From Clostridiales bacterium UBA1390 (GTDB lineage Bacteria > Bacillota > Clostridia > Lachnospirales > Bianqueaceae): 64,000 bases of DNA. Shown one piece after another: positions 17,901 through 25,453 of the stretch. The notes beneath the pieces are model-generated. The model saw only the letters and a list, made by a program, of their open reading frames with translations. It was not told where the DNA came from and ran no database searches. Each line of letters opens with the position of its first letter. Positions within the stretch are counted from its first letter, which is position 1. The stretch lies in contig DBQQ01000031.1 of assembly GCA_002305315.1 (NCBI GenBank), positions 1 through 64,000 on the forward strand. The letters run 5' to 3'. A program made the position numbers and the translations under genes.

Positions 17901-17972
17901 TCCCGTCGCCAGCAGAATCAGCAGCCCGCATACCAGAGACACCAAGAAAAAATATGTCAGCATTTCTCTCAC
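14970..17972 (-). CDS. BlaR1-like M56 membrane metallopeptidase with a large triple-repeat ectodomain
   Basis: The 1000-residue protein starts with membrane helices (two near 1-60, one near 130-150), then the gluzincin HELSHLKRHD (about residue 228) and the downstream Glu in EMSDDIEILCD of M56/BlaR1 proteases, then a last helix near 335-355. The remaining 640 residues should be extracellular. They hold three related domains with Asp-rich loops: LLDFSMDGVPELLC (about 414), RLLDFDGDGTAELYC (about 622) and KLVDFDGDGVMEFYC (about 848). There is no penicillin-binding sensor domain. The third domain aligns well with those of the lipoproteins at 47-52 kb. Start: GTG at 17972 or ATG at 17963. It probably signals to the adjacent BlaI-type repressor. 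Confidence 0.85.
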   Translation of the reverse strand: MREMLTYFFLVSLVCGLLILLATGITRLLRNRIGRKWRYVFWIVLAVRMLLPFDVSISNPVLTIELPQSVEAEGPQTPAQTSVPEHTGTDSIEIPETGGNSPVRDEEPSQGHVDNPVEAPATAAGFDWNLVWQMIPWIWLGGMGITAVWFLGSYLYQRRYLLRWSYAPLGQEIRRYFDEYRDLLGVTHRVQIRVCKRITSPMMLGLIDPILVIPEGRYTAKELEYIFRHELSHLKRHDVWVKSLMLLVRVVHWFNPATALMYREMSDDIEILCDSQVVQDMEAAQRKEYSEVLLKYMVRKQEEKMEFSTCFGSRIERMKDRFVQVVRGNRLHKAYGICAVLLLGLAAASLLTTLSRGSGTSIPEEKPIGQQAEESVGEDSVSEDPQVTADGLLAQTYLSVVEDLWPDEVTGTVRLLDFSMDGVPELLCAGSRENTAWLRIYQYRDGQPELLWEEEASLSGTEEDPKIWLIHQDDRYMLRWASVTPELQGDFWEFHNGRMESIWQYDETSWEEGTAQINGGVLSLEDYCIQMNHMLEGALEQVIDFQEPEQSMQDLTVDTWEALRTGVSEGKLILPSDAACWSSVEPYVYDESTLVASRTRRIAAEYLDIIEGLEQTYDQMGICRLLDFDGDGTAELYCTFREENREFEWGVNWEQIYGYTEDGAVLLWDSQMARESGDYGFTTIFLQKDNRIYLRWSTDYIGDRGYYYALEDGQMVPVVQYDYGRQAGTQSSYNGVEMSSNELRQQLNAWEVGGWVQEMDAGAQIAEQRIDALQEALREAADTGTLTTSDWDGDWSEAQPRDIVEIPSQPVEESPERTVFRELLAELQMSYGVATQVYSMFQGLCMAKLVDFDGDGVMEFYCAYSQVDEANEYTGAYREEIYQYQDGQAVQIYTGRVLNIGTSVQPSVQILHKDGRAYLLCGGEQDYVYRTLIDGQMQEVFSYHIGMGEEESYEVNGQQLTDEEYQAARNEFVAGGTVEAYTFYTTPANEGEQLVSVEDI

Positions 17973-18043
17973 CCCACTTCCTATCCTGGTTGCCGCGAAT
18001 CCTGTAACCAGTCACTTTCTACAATAGCCTAACTTCTGTTTTC

Positions 18044-18072
18044 AGTATAGCGGATTTCAGATGATTTGTCAA
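18044..18072 (-). promoter_or_regulatory. Promoter of the BlaR1-like gene
   Basis: TTGACA (18072-18067), a 17-bp spacer and TATACT (18049-18044) on the minus strand form a near-consensus sigma-A promoter about 70 bp upstream of the start codon. Confidence 0.75.
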
Positions 18073-18095
18073 GACACAATACCAAAAAACATGGG

Positions 18096-18146
18096 AAAAG
18101 AAAATGCGTCAAGTACGATTCGCAGATCATACTTAACGCATCATAT
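18096..18146 (-). terminator. Terminator hairpin, first copy of a duplicated 51-bp sequence
   Basis: The arms ATGCGTCAAGTA and TACTTAACGCAT enclose a 14-nt loop; on the minus strand the hairpin is followed by a T-rich run. It terminates the lipoprotein gene at 18171. The same 51 bp recur at 24627-24677 with one base difference, behind tatD. Confidence 0.85.
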
Positions 18147-18170
18147 ACTGAGAAGGTGCCAATTTATTTT

Positions 18171-19388
18171 CTATCCGTTTTCATCATTGTAAACGGTATA
18201 ACGCACCAGCACTTCCTCTTTTTCTGCAGAAGAAAACGGAATACGAATGAGTACATATTCTCGCTTTTCCAAAGAATAGCTTTCCTGCTGAAATAGCCAT
18301 CCTGTTGAATCGCATCCATTACAAATCAGTTCTTTTCCTGGTGCTTCTCCCTCTCGAATCAAATTTCCTTCCCAATCATAAATTCGATATTTCGCTGTAT
18401 TTGCATACAGACCAGGAAGCATCATGAAATATCCTTCTTCCAGTCCTATTCCCCAAAAATCCTCTTCCGCGGGAATTTCTACAACATCTGAAATTTTCAT
18501 TTGCTGCTTCTCTAGCCAATACGTATAGAACCGAGTATAATATCCCGTTCTTCTATCTCCATCGGTTCGGCTGTTGATCGCCGCAATATGTATTCCTTCT
18601 TCTTCCGCAATCATGTTATATACATTTCCCTCTATATTCCCTGTCCAGAGTTTTTCCATAACTGCTTCACTAATATTATACCGGTATAGCTCCCCATTTG
18701 TTTGACCATCATTTTCCAGACTGCCATAATCAATCATCAGATAGAGCGCATTCCCTTCAAATCGGCAGCGATAATGACAATCTTGTTCTCCCGGATAATA
18801 TCCTCGAAATACCTCTTCTGCGGCATCTTCCAAATTGGACATTTTATATTGGTATATGGATACTTCTGTTTTTGCCTCCCCCTCTATGACGGTCGGTTTC
18901 ATTGTGCTGATATATAGCATATCACGATGAATTACAAAACGTGGGTTCACGCCTTCCATTACCGCACTTTTATCGGGACGTTCCAATATTCCGATGCCTT
19001 CATGATTTGATCCATCTAACTCCATCCTGTAAAGCGTGTTCTGCTCAATCCAGTATATTTTTTCTTGATAGGCTTGTATGCAGGAACCATAAGCATTCAC
19101 ATAAGAGTTGCAGCTTGCATCTTCATGTGTACAGTCTGCTTTCCCACACAACAAGCCCGATGCACCTGTTTCATCATCATAATACAAAACTCGATTCGTT
19201 ATGATAGGCATGTAATAATAAACAGAACCTACCTTACAAAGTCTTCCATCTGACGATGCATATTCCTGTTGAGCATCAAACTCTGAGTTATATACAGTAG
19301 AGTCCTCTTCTAATTGTACATTCGATACACAGGAACAACAAAAGAGAAGTACGACGGAAAAAAACAAGATTATAGATTTGCGTTTCAT
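18171..19388 (-). CDS. Secreted lipoprotein with propeller-like repeats, function unknown
   Basis: A protein of about 405 residues with a lipoprotein signal (MKRKSIILFFSVVLLFCCSC). The mature part has spaced aromatic blade-like segments (YYYMPIITNRVLYYDD, IYWIEQNTLYRMELDG, LYISTMKP), suggesting a beta-propeller of the DUF5050 kind, and a CGKADCTHEDASC cysteine motif near residue 80. ATG at 19388 gives the clean signal peptide; a TTG at 19403 is possible because GGAG stands close to it. It follows the small secreted gene so closely that they must be cotranscribed. GC is lower than in the flanking housekeeping genes, and both genes lie in the bracketed island. Confidence 0.7.
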   Translation of the reverse strand: MKRKSIILFFSVVLLFCCSCVSNVQLEEDSTVYNSEFDAQQEYASSDGRLCKVGSVYYYMPIITNRVLYYDDETGASGLLCGKADCTHEDASCNSYVNAYGSCIQAYQEKIYWIEQNTLYRMELDGSNHEGIGILERPDKSAVMEGVNPRFVIHRDMLYISTMKPTVIEGEAKTEVSIYQYKMSNLEDAAEEVFRGYYPGEQDCHYRCRFEGNALYLMIDYGSLENDGQTNGELYRYNISEAVMEKLWTGNIEGNVYNMIAEEEGIHIAAINSRTDGDRRTGYYTRFYTYWLEKQQMKISDVVEIPAEEDFWGIGLEEGYFMMLPGLYANTAKYRIYDWEGNLIREGEAPGKELICNGCDSTGWLFQQESYSLEKREYVLIRIPFSSAEKEEVLVRYTVYNDENG

Positions 19389-19395
19389 TTTTTGA

Positions 19396-19776
19396 TTAAG
19401 CAAATAACTCCATAAATTCTACCTGAGATCCCCCGATATAATACGCACATGACGCATAAACATACTCTCCTGGTTTTTGAGTATAACAGCTATTATAAGC
19501 ACCAGAAGCTTGGAAAACATCATATAATCCAGTTTTTGCGCTCCGTGCATTCCCGAGCAAGCGTACACTATAGACATCACTAGGGCTTTCTGGAGAACAA
19601 GAAACTGAAGCAGATACATAATTCCTGTCGGTCTGAATTGTCAAATTGGTCGAATATGATCCTCCTCCGTATTCGCCAAATCTCGTTGTTGATGCGGCAT
19701 TTACCGTTAGCATCCTTCCACATACCATAGCTAACGACAGAATCACTGCAAATAATCTTTTTGCATTCTTTTTCAT
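19396..19776 (-). CDS. Small secreted protein of unknown function
   Basis: A protein of about 126 residues with a Sec signal peptide (MKKNAKRLFAVILSLAMVCG, probable cleavage after VNA-A). The mature part of about 100 residues is rich in Ser, Tyr and Gly, contains three cysteines and no recognised motif; it looks like an all-beta extracellular module. GGAGG precedes the ATG at 19776, which beats an earlier start at 19797. It is the first gene of a two-gene unit with the propeller-like lipoprotein. I do not recognise the family. Confidence 0.65.
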   Translation of the reverse strand: MKKNAKRLFAVILSLAMVCGRMLTVNAASTTRFGEYGGGSYSTNLTIQTDRNYVSASVSCSPESPSDVYSVRLLGNARSAKTGLYDVFQASGAYNSCYTQKPGEYVYASCAYYIGGSQVEFMELFA

Positions 19777-20196
19777 AGTATTCCTCCATTCTACCATCTT
19801 TCAGTTGACGGCATAAATTGTCATAACAATTTCAACATTCTTTACGGTTGCTCTACAATAACAAAAAATACATTATAGAGCTTTCAAAAGTAAACTGTAA
19901 AAACTTTATGATCCCTTCCACTAACAAAAGAATACTAAGATGCTAAATATACGAATACTGTTCCAAACATCTACAAAGCATTAGAAAATTAACTACCTAG
20001 AGTCTTTCACTTGTAAAAGGAACCAATTCTTAATACCCATCAAAAAAGATAAATCCCTTTCGCTTTCTCTATACCATATCTACTGCCCTCCCTTTCCCTA
20101 CAATATACACCTATAACCCATCCTTTGGAATTTGCAAATATCACCTTAAATAAGATCTATTTAGCAAATCCCTTCTCATACTTTTATGATACCACA
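19777..20196. other. AT-rich intergenic stretch, nothing recognised
   Basis: About 420 bp of AT-rich sequence upstream of the small secreted gene. No ORF with a ribosome site, strong hairpin or repeat was recognised. It should contain the promoter of the two secreted-protein genes. Confidence 0.5.
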
Positions 20197-20282
20197 TTAT
20201 CATATACAATGCAAGAACTTTTTCATTTTTTTATACTCCTAAAATGAAATCTAAAATTCTACTTTTCTTGTAGATGATAAAA
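20197..20282. repeat. 86-bp direct repeat, left copy
   Basis: This sequence, starting TATCATATACAATGCAAGAA and ending TGTAGATGATAAAAT, is identical as read to 23787-23872. The two copies flank 3.5 kb holding the IS110 and IS1634-like elements. Confidence 0.9.
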
Positions 20283-20424
20283 TCCCGTCTTTCGTAGTTA
20301 ACACCAGAAATCTTTGGCACCATTTCTCATAGAAATCCTTCGAAAACGCCTTGAAATAAGGCTTTTTTAGTGCCATAAAAGTGTAGCAGTTAGAGAACCT
20401 TCTCTACTTGCTGCGCTTATTTTG

Positions 20425-20610
20425 TATAATAAGGGAAGTAGTTGGTCTGGCGAGGTGCTTTTTTGGATCTTCGCATCCGACATAAAAACCGTCAACCAGC
20501 CCCTTATTATATGAACTCGTTTAAGCAGGTTGGGACAATAAAGAAGCTTCCGTGTAACGAACTAAAATGAGTTGTAATAAGTGCGGTTGGACAGCTACAA
20601 AATATACTCA
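20425..20610 (+). ncRNA. Candidate structured RNA in the IS110 5' end (bridge-RNA-like)
   Basis: The non-coding stretch before the IS110 transposase starts with a TATAAT (20425-20430) and holds a strong fold. The 10-bp arms ATAATAAGGG (20426-20435) and CCCTTATTAT (20501-20510) are perfect, extended inward by GTTGGT (20441-20446) with ACCAGC (20495-20500). An inner hairpin GGAT-CTTCGC-ATCC lies at 20465-20478. IS110-family elements are known to encode a bridge RNA that specifies donor and target DNA, in the left end for the IS621 group. Position and structure fit; the guide loops were not identified here. The outer arm overlaps the -10 box, so part of the pairing may act at the DNA level. Confidence 0.4.
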
Positions 20611-20620
20611 GGAGGTCGTT

Positions 20621-21820
20621 ATGATAAGCGTAGGAATCGATATTTCAAAAGGTAAAAGTACAGCTTGTGCCATTAAACCCTATGGCAAGGTCGTTGTCAG
20701 TCCGTTTGAGTTTCAGCATGCAGAAACGGATTTGAAATCCCTGTGTAACATGTTCCGGAGGATGAATGATGAGGTCAGAATCGTGATGGAAGCTACCGGC
20801 ATTTACCATCTACCGGTGGCAACATATCTGATAGAACATGGAATGTTTGTGTCCGTGGTTAATCCGTATGAAATGAAGCAATATCGCACGCGGGGATTGC
20901 GGAAGGTCAAGACGGATCGTGCGGATTCTATGATGATAGCCAGATATGGCATTGATTATTGGTACTCTTTGAAAGAGTTTCAGGTATCACAGGATGTATA
21001 TGCAGAACTGAGAATACTCAGCCGTCAGTATCGCCATCATATGCAGCTTCGGATATCTGCATTGCTCGGTCTCACTCACTTGTTGGATTATACAATGCCA
21101 GGAATCAAGCGTGAGCTGAAGAGCTGGAACGAAGATAACGGCAAGGATAAACTTGGAGATTTTGTTGATAAATACTGGCATTACGACAATATTACAAAGA
21201 TGTCGGAATCCAAGTTCATTGAGCATTACTGTAAATGGACAGAGAAAAAGGGATATCATCAAAACCAGAGTAAAGCCGCTAAGATTTATTCTATGGCTAA
21301 AGAAGGCATCCCTACACTCCCAGCGAATCAAACCACTAAAATGCTGGTGCATGAGGCAGTTGAAGTGCTGAGAAGAGTCAACGAGACTCTCAACACAATA
21401 TTAGCACGTATGAAGGAACTCGCCAAGAGCCTTCCTGAATATCCAGTAGTCAGGAAGATGGGAGGTGTTGGAGAAACACTTGCACCAAGACTGATAGCAG
21501 ATATCGGTGATGTGAGACGTTTTCATAACAGTAAGGCTTTGATTGCGTTCGCCGGAATAGATGCGCCACCCTATCAATCAGGGCAATTCGTTGGCACAGA
21601 ACGTCACATATCTAAACGAGGGTCGTCAGCGATTCGTAAAACCGGATATGAAGTTATGCGCTCCCTTAAATCACACAAGGAGCCAGAGGACAGTGCAGTA
21701 TACCATTTCATACTCAAAAAAGAAGCGGAGGGTAAGCCGAAGAAAGTGGCAAAGATAGCAGGACTGAATAAATTTCTGAGGATCTATTACGCCAGAGTGC
21801 AAGAAGTGTATAGCGAATAG
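20621..21820 (+). CDS. IS110-family transposase (DEDD type)
   Basis: The protein of about 399 residues has the two IS110 domains. The N-terminal DEDD RuvC-like domain shows GIDISKGKSTACAI (first Asp), MEATGIYHLPVATYL (Glu) and KVKTDRADSMMIARY (Asp pair). The C-terminal Tnp_IS110/transposase_20 domain shows ADIGDVRRFHNSKALIAFAG with the downstream serine-containing GSSAIRK. It appears intact. AGGAGG lies just before the ATG at 20621, so the possible upstream start at 20567 is unlikely. The upstream leader may encode the element's guide RNA. Confidence 0.95.
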   Translation: MISVGIDISKGKSTACAIKPYGKVVVSPFEFQHAETDLKSLCNMFRRMNDEVRIVMEATGIYHLPVATYLIEHGMFVSVVNPYEMKQYRTRGLRKVKTDRADSMMIARYGIDYWYSLKEFQVSQDVYAELRILSRQYRHHMQLRISALLGLTHLLDYTMPGIKRELKSWNEDNGKDKLGDFVDKYWHYDNITKMSESKFIEHYCKWTEKKGYHQNQSKAAKIYSMAKEGIPTLPANQTTKMLVHEAVEVLRRVNETLNTILARMKELAKSLPEYPVVRKMGGVGETLAPRLIADIGDVRRFHNSKALIAFAGIDAPPYQSGQFVGTERHISKRGSSAIRKTGYEVMRSLKSHKEPEDSAVYHFILKKEAEGKPKKVAKIAGLNKFLRIYYARVQEVYSE

Positions 21821-21844
21821 TCCTACTTGAGATAAATATTGAAA

Positions 21845-21866
21845 AGGTCGGGGAGAACTCCGACCT
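21845..21866 (+). terminator. Hairpin after the IS110 transposase
   Basis: AGGTCGG (21845-21851) pairs with CCGACCT (21860-21866), followed by GTTTGT. It is a weak terminator or an end structure of the element. Confidence 0.5.
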
Positions 21867-21958
21867 GTTTGTGATACAAGAAATCTTACTAAAAAACCTG
21901 CAATGAAGAGTTAGATTTCTGCTTGACTTTTCTTAGCAGGTTTTATTGCCAAAAACAC

Positions 21959-21987
21959 TTGCAAAATTTTCTTTTTTGTGTTATAAT
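21959..21987 (+). promoter_or_regulatory. Promoter of the IS1634-like transposase
   Basis: TTGCAA (21959-21964), a 17-bp spacer and TATAAT (21982-21987) lie 38 bp before the ATG; GAAAGGAG is the ribosome site. Confidence 0.7.
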
Positions 21988-22025
21988 AATGGCGTTAGCG
22001 GCGTTATATTCGAAAGGAGATCATC

Positions 22026-23702
22026 ATGGCTTACTATCTGAAAAAAACCAAGTTAAAAGGCCGCACTTATCTTTCCATTGATGAAAGTTTCTATAATCAC
22101 GAAAAGAAAGGAACTTCCCATCGCTGTTATCAATCCCTTGGTTCTGTTGAAACCTGGCAATCCAAGGGCATGGCGGATCCCATTGCTCATTTCCAGAAGG
22201 AGGTCGATGCCTTAAATCAACAGCATTCCCAAAGTAGTGTCCGCAAAATCTCTGATCATTCCCCTCTTCTTTCCCTTGGGTACTTCCCTTTGAAAGCGAT
22301 CCTTACAAAGCTTCAGGTGAAAAAATACGTGGATTATTTCAAACTCACCACAGATTTCCATTTCGATCTCTATGAGATGCTCTCTTCCCTGGTCTATGCC
22401 AGAGCAGTAAACCCCTGCAGTAAATATAAAACCTTCCACGAAGTCCTTCCCAACCTTTTTGATCCAATCCAGTATTCCTATGATCAGTTGATGGATGGCT
22501 TGGCTTTTATCGGAAACGAATATCAAAAGTTTATTGAGATCTTTACGGTCCAGACAAAAAAGATTTTTGGCCTTGACACTTCCAAAACGTATTTTGACTG
22601 CACAAACTTCTATTTTGAGATCGATCGGGAAGATGATTTCCGCAGGAAGGGACCCAGTAAAGAAGGACGGAAAGAGCCAATCGTTGGATTGGGTCTCTTG
22701 TTAGATCACGATCAGATCCCGATCGGCATGAAGATGTATCCCGGAAATGAATCCGAAAAGCCGATTCTTCGAGATGTGATTGACCAGCTCAAGGCGCAAA
22801 ATAACATATCCGGAAAAACCATCCATGTCGCGGACAAGGGTCTTAACTGTGTTGGGAACATTGCTTTTTCAAAACAGAACGGGGATGGATATCTTTTTTC
22901 GAAATCCGTCAAAAGTCTTCCGCAGACGGAAAAAACATGGGTGTTCTTAGAAGACGGATGGAAGGATGTGAAAGACAAAAACGGCAAGTTGCTCTACCGG
23001 TATAAATCCTGCATCGATGAGTTTCCCTACAAAGTGGAACAAGACGGGAAAACAGTTATCGTACATCTGAAAGAGAAACGTCTCCTTACGTTCAATCCTT
23101 CTCTTGCCGCAAAGAAACGCTATGAGATCAAACGTTTAGCGGAAAAGGCGAGAGTATTGACTATATCTAGGGCCAAAAAGAGTGAATACGGAGAATCCGG
23201 GAAATATGTATTGTTCACAGACAAGTCCGGTAAGAAGGCACAGGTAACGATCGACGAGGACGCTATTGATCGCGATCTAAAGCTTGCTGGCTACAATCTC
23301 CTGGTCACTTCCGAAACAAGGATGCGGGATCAAGATATCTATGAAACATACCACAACCTCTGGCGGATCGAGGAATCCTTTAAAATCATGAAGTCTGACT
23401 TGGATGCACGGCCTGCGTTTTGCCAAAAGGAAGAGACGATCAAAGGACATTTCCTGATCTGTTATCTTACCGTCCTTTTGGAACGGATCCTGCAGTTCAA
23501 AATCCTGAAGAATACGTATGGGACATCCGAGATCTTTGAGTTTGTGCGGGATTTTCGAGTCACGAAAGCGGAGACAAAATATATCAATACCGCAAGATCC
23601 AGCGAGATCATCTGTGGATTGGCAGAAAAATTTGGCCTTCCCTTGACGAATTATTTTCTGACGGAAACCCAGATCCGGTCGATCCTGAAGCAAAAAATAT
23701 AA
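22026..23702 (+). CDS. IS1634-family (IS4-like) DDE transposase
   Basis: A 558-residue, apparently intact transposase. The start MAYYLKKTKLKGRTYLSI and the core segment TYFDCTNFYFEID (first Asp), followed by VADKGLNC (second Asp region) and DIYETYHNLWRIEESFKIMKSDLDARP (Y-x2-RWxIE-like final Glu), fit the IS1634/IS4 group. A second long inverted-repeat hairpin (GAAAGTTGC / GCAGCTTTC) lies after the stop at about 23709-23737. Terminal inverted repeats could not be set with confidence; the word AATGGCGTTA occurs in inverted orientation near both ends. Together with IS110 it is flanked by 86-bp direct repeats. Confidence 0.85.
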   Translation: MAYYLKKTKLKGRTYLSIDESFYNHEKKGTSHRCYQSLGSVETWQSKGMADPIAHFQKEVDALNQQHSQSSVRKISDHSPLLSLGYFPLKAILTKLQVKKYVDYFKLTTDFHFDLYEMLSSLVYARAVNPCSKYKTFHEVLPNLFDPIQYSYDQLMDGLAFIGNEYQKFIEIFTVQTKKIFGLDTSKTYFDCTNFYFEIDREDDFRRKGPSKEGRKEPIVGLGLLLDHDQIPIGMKMYPGNESEKPILRDVIDQLKAQNNISGKTIHVADKGLNCVGNIAFSKQNGDGYLFSKSVKSLPQTEKTWVFLEDGWKDVKDKNGKLLYRYKSCIDEFPYKVEQDGKTVIVHLKEKRLLTFNPSLAAKKRYEIKRLAEKARVLTISRAKKSEYGESGKYVLFTDKSGKKAQVTIDEDAIDRDLKLAGYNLLVTSETRMRDQDIYETYHNLWRIEESFKIMKSDLDARPAFCQKEETIKGHFLICYLTVLLERILQFKILKNTYGTSEIFEFVRDFRVTKAETKYINTARSSEIICGLAEKFGLPLTNYFLTETQIRSILKQKI

Positions 23703-23770
23703 TGCACAGAAAGTTGCTGCAGGTAGTTGCAGCTTTCTATGCATTGGAATTAACGCCATTTTTGAATGTC

Positions 23771-23791
23771 TGATACCAAAGTCAGGTATCA
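23771..23791. repeat. Palindrome TGATACC-7-GGTATCA
   Basis: Seven-bp arms separated by AAAGTCA. It lies between the IS1634-like gene and the right 86-bp direct repeat and overlaps that repeat's first bases, so it may be part of the IS end. Confidence 0.6.
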
Positions 23792-23872
23792 TATACAATG
23801 CAAGAACTTTTTCATTTTTTTATACTCCTAAAATGAAATCTAAAATTCTACTTTTCTTGTAGATGATAAAAT
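23787..23872. repeat. 86-bp direct repeat, right copy
   Basis: Identical as read to 20197-20282. It ends where a sequence resembling an IS30-type terminal repeat begins (ATTTACTTTTGTACATGA, from about 23871). Confidence 0.9.
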
Positions 23873-23956
23873 TTACTTTTGTACATGATATATTTACTTT
23901 CTCATATGTTAGTACTATGATTATTTTCCTTCTAACAGTAGTAGAAGGAGGACATA

Positions 23957-24575
23957 ATGAGTAAATTTATTCCTGATAACCAAAAACACCTTACTCCATT
24001 GAGATGGATACGGTTCGCTCCCCAGACAGTCGAAAAAGTCCCTTTTAACCATATTTTTGTCAAAGGCGATGCTCTTTCTTGCCTTCCTGATGAACCGCTT
24101 TACTCAAGGTGCATACGCCTTGTTTTGATTGTTTAGAAAAGCATTTGGATACTTCTTTATTTCTCATCCTATTCCAATATATCTTGACCGACTAAGGCTC
24201 CGAATTTGGCGATCCTATGACCCTGGCATCCAGCGCTCCCATATCTATTATTGCGATCCTATGCAGAGCAGTTAGAAGGGTAGCATTGAGCAAGCTCACA
24301 TAATGCTACGAATGACTCTTTCCAAAAGTACAAGTTTTGAGTTTCTTACCCCATGGGGCGTGAACCTGATCATGAACCATATTAATTCGACCACCAGATA
24401 ATGTCTGGGCAAAAATCGCTGTACTGTATAATATTGGAAATGCTTAAAAGAGAAACTTAAACGTGTTTCTGCTGAGGCCTCTTGAGCCCGAACAAATCAA
24501 TCTGACGTCTGAGCTTATCCGATTTATCATTACTGCCGCCAGTCTAAAAAACTTCTCAAACTAGCAAATATAACA
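23957..24575 (+). pseudogene. IS30-family transposase remnant
   Basis: After GAAGGAGG an ATG opens MSKFIPDNQKHLT, the usual start of IS30-type transposases, but the frame then leaves the family and stops at 24136. Around 24316-24390 the segment FEFLTPWGVNLIMNHINST resembles the IS30 C-terminal region, interrupted by stops and a frameshift. It resumes as LRPLEPEQINLTSELIRF near 24475-24528. The catalytic core is mostly missing. It is a decayed element with internal deletion; its left terminal repeat probably starts near 23871, and no right end was recognised. Confidence 0.65.
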
Positions 24576-24626
24576 AAAACCTTTTCCTTATAAAACAGAA
24601 AAACATGGATGTCTTCTCTTAACTTA

Positions 24627-24677
24627 AAAAGAAAATGCGTCAAGTACGATTCGCAGATCATACTTGACGCATCATAT
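24627..24677 (-). terminator. Terminator behind tatD, second copy of the duplicated 51-bp sequence
   Basis: ATGCGTCAAGTA pairs with TACTTGACGCAT over a 14-nt loop; on the minus strand TTTTCTTTTT follows. The stem is fully paired here, whereas the copy at 18096-18146 has one mismatch. That makes this copy, placed directly after tatD, the likelier original. Confidence 0.85.
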
Positions 24678-24679
24678 TC

Positions 24680-25453
24680 TCACGAGATCCCAAACAACCG
24701 TTTGGCGTTTTCTGTTGTGACTCTGGCCACTTCCTCCGGTGTGATACCCTTGATCTCGGCGATCCGCGCCGCCGTGTAGCGCAGGTTCCGGGAGTCGTTG
24801 CGTTTTCCCCGCATCGGCACAGGGGCCAGATATGGACAATCTGTCTCGATCAGCAGTCTCTCCAGAGGGATCTTTTCCACGGTCAGCGCCACTTTCTTCG
24901 CGTTTTCAAACGTGACCATGCCGCCGATTCCCAGGTAGAATCCCATGTCCACATATTTCTGCGCCATCTCCGGCGCCCCACTGTAGCTATGCAATACGCC
25001 GCCCACCTGCGCCGCGTCGTAATCGCGCAGGATCTCATAAGTATCCTGTGCTGCGTCTCGGCTATGCACAATGATGGGCAGTTCCAGCTCCTTCGCCAGT
25101 TCGATCTGCTCGATGAACCATTCCTGCTGCACGTCTCGACTTGGATTATCCTCATAATGATAATCCAAGCCGATTTCTCCCACCGCCACGATCTTCGGGG
25201 AATCCTCGATATAACCATACAGCGATGTGACTGCTTCTGGATCCAGATCTCCCACCGCCTCTGGATGGATCCCGATCGCGCCATACATAAAATCATAACG
25301 GTCTACCAGATCCAATACCTTCTCGGCGCTGGCAAGATCGGACGCGCAGTCGATGACGTAATCCACGCCAGCCTCTGGCAGGCTTTTTAACAGCGCGTCC
25401 CGATCCGCATGAAATTGTGCATCGTCATAATGGGCATGACTATCAAAATACAT
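24680..25453 (-). CDS. tatD: TatD-family metal-dependent hydrolase (DNase)
   Basis: A 257-residue TIM-barrel protein with the TatD metal-site motifs: DSHAHYDD at residues 4-11, VGEIGLDYHY near residue 92, VHSRDA and VLHSYSG in the middle, and LIETDCPYLAP near residue 200. TatD proteins are Mg2+-dependent 3'-5' exonucleases/deoxyribonucleases; the typical Firmicute neighbour is metG, as here. The ATG overlaps the metG stop (TGATG), so it is translationally coupled. Confidence 0.93.
   Translation of the reverse strand: MYFDSHAHYDDAQFHADRDALLKSLPEAGVDYVIDCASDLASAEKVLDLVDRYDFMYGAIGIHPEAVGDLDPEAVTSLYGYIEDSPKIVAVGEIGLDYHYEDNPSRDVQQEWFIEQIELAKELELPIIVHSRDAAQDTYEILRDYDAAQVGGVLHSYSGAPEMAQKYVDMGFYLGIGGMVTFENAKKVALTVEKIPLERLLIETDCPYLAPVPMRGKRNDSRNLRYTAARIAEIKGITPEEVARVTTENAKRLFGIS

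Larger units (their letters stand above)
20285..21870 (+). mobile_element. IS110-family insertion sequence (approximate limits)
   Basis: The element comprises about 340 bp of non-coding 5' sequence, the transposase at 20621-21820 and a short 3' tail with a hairpin (AGGTCGG...CCGACCT, 21845-21866). IS110 elements lack long terminal inverted repeats, so the exact ends cannot be placed. A small terminator-like hairpin (GCCTTGAAATAAGGC plus T-run) lies near 20350-20372. Confidence 0.6.

Noticed and set aside
14970-17972. Calling the BlaR1-like protein a beta-lactam sensor
   Set aside because: It lacks a C-terminal penicillin-binding domain (no SxxK-STYK context after the last membrane helix), and no beta-lactamase gene is near.
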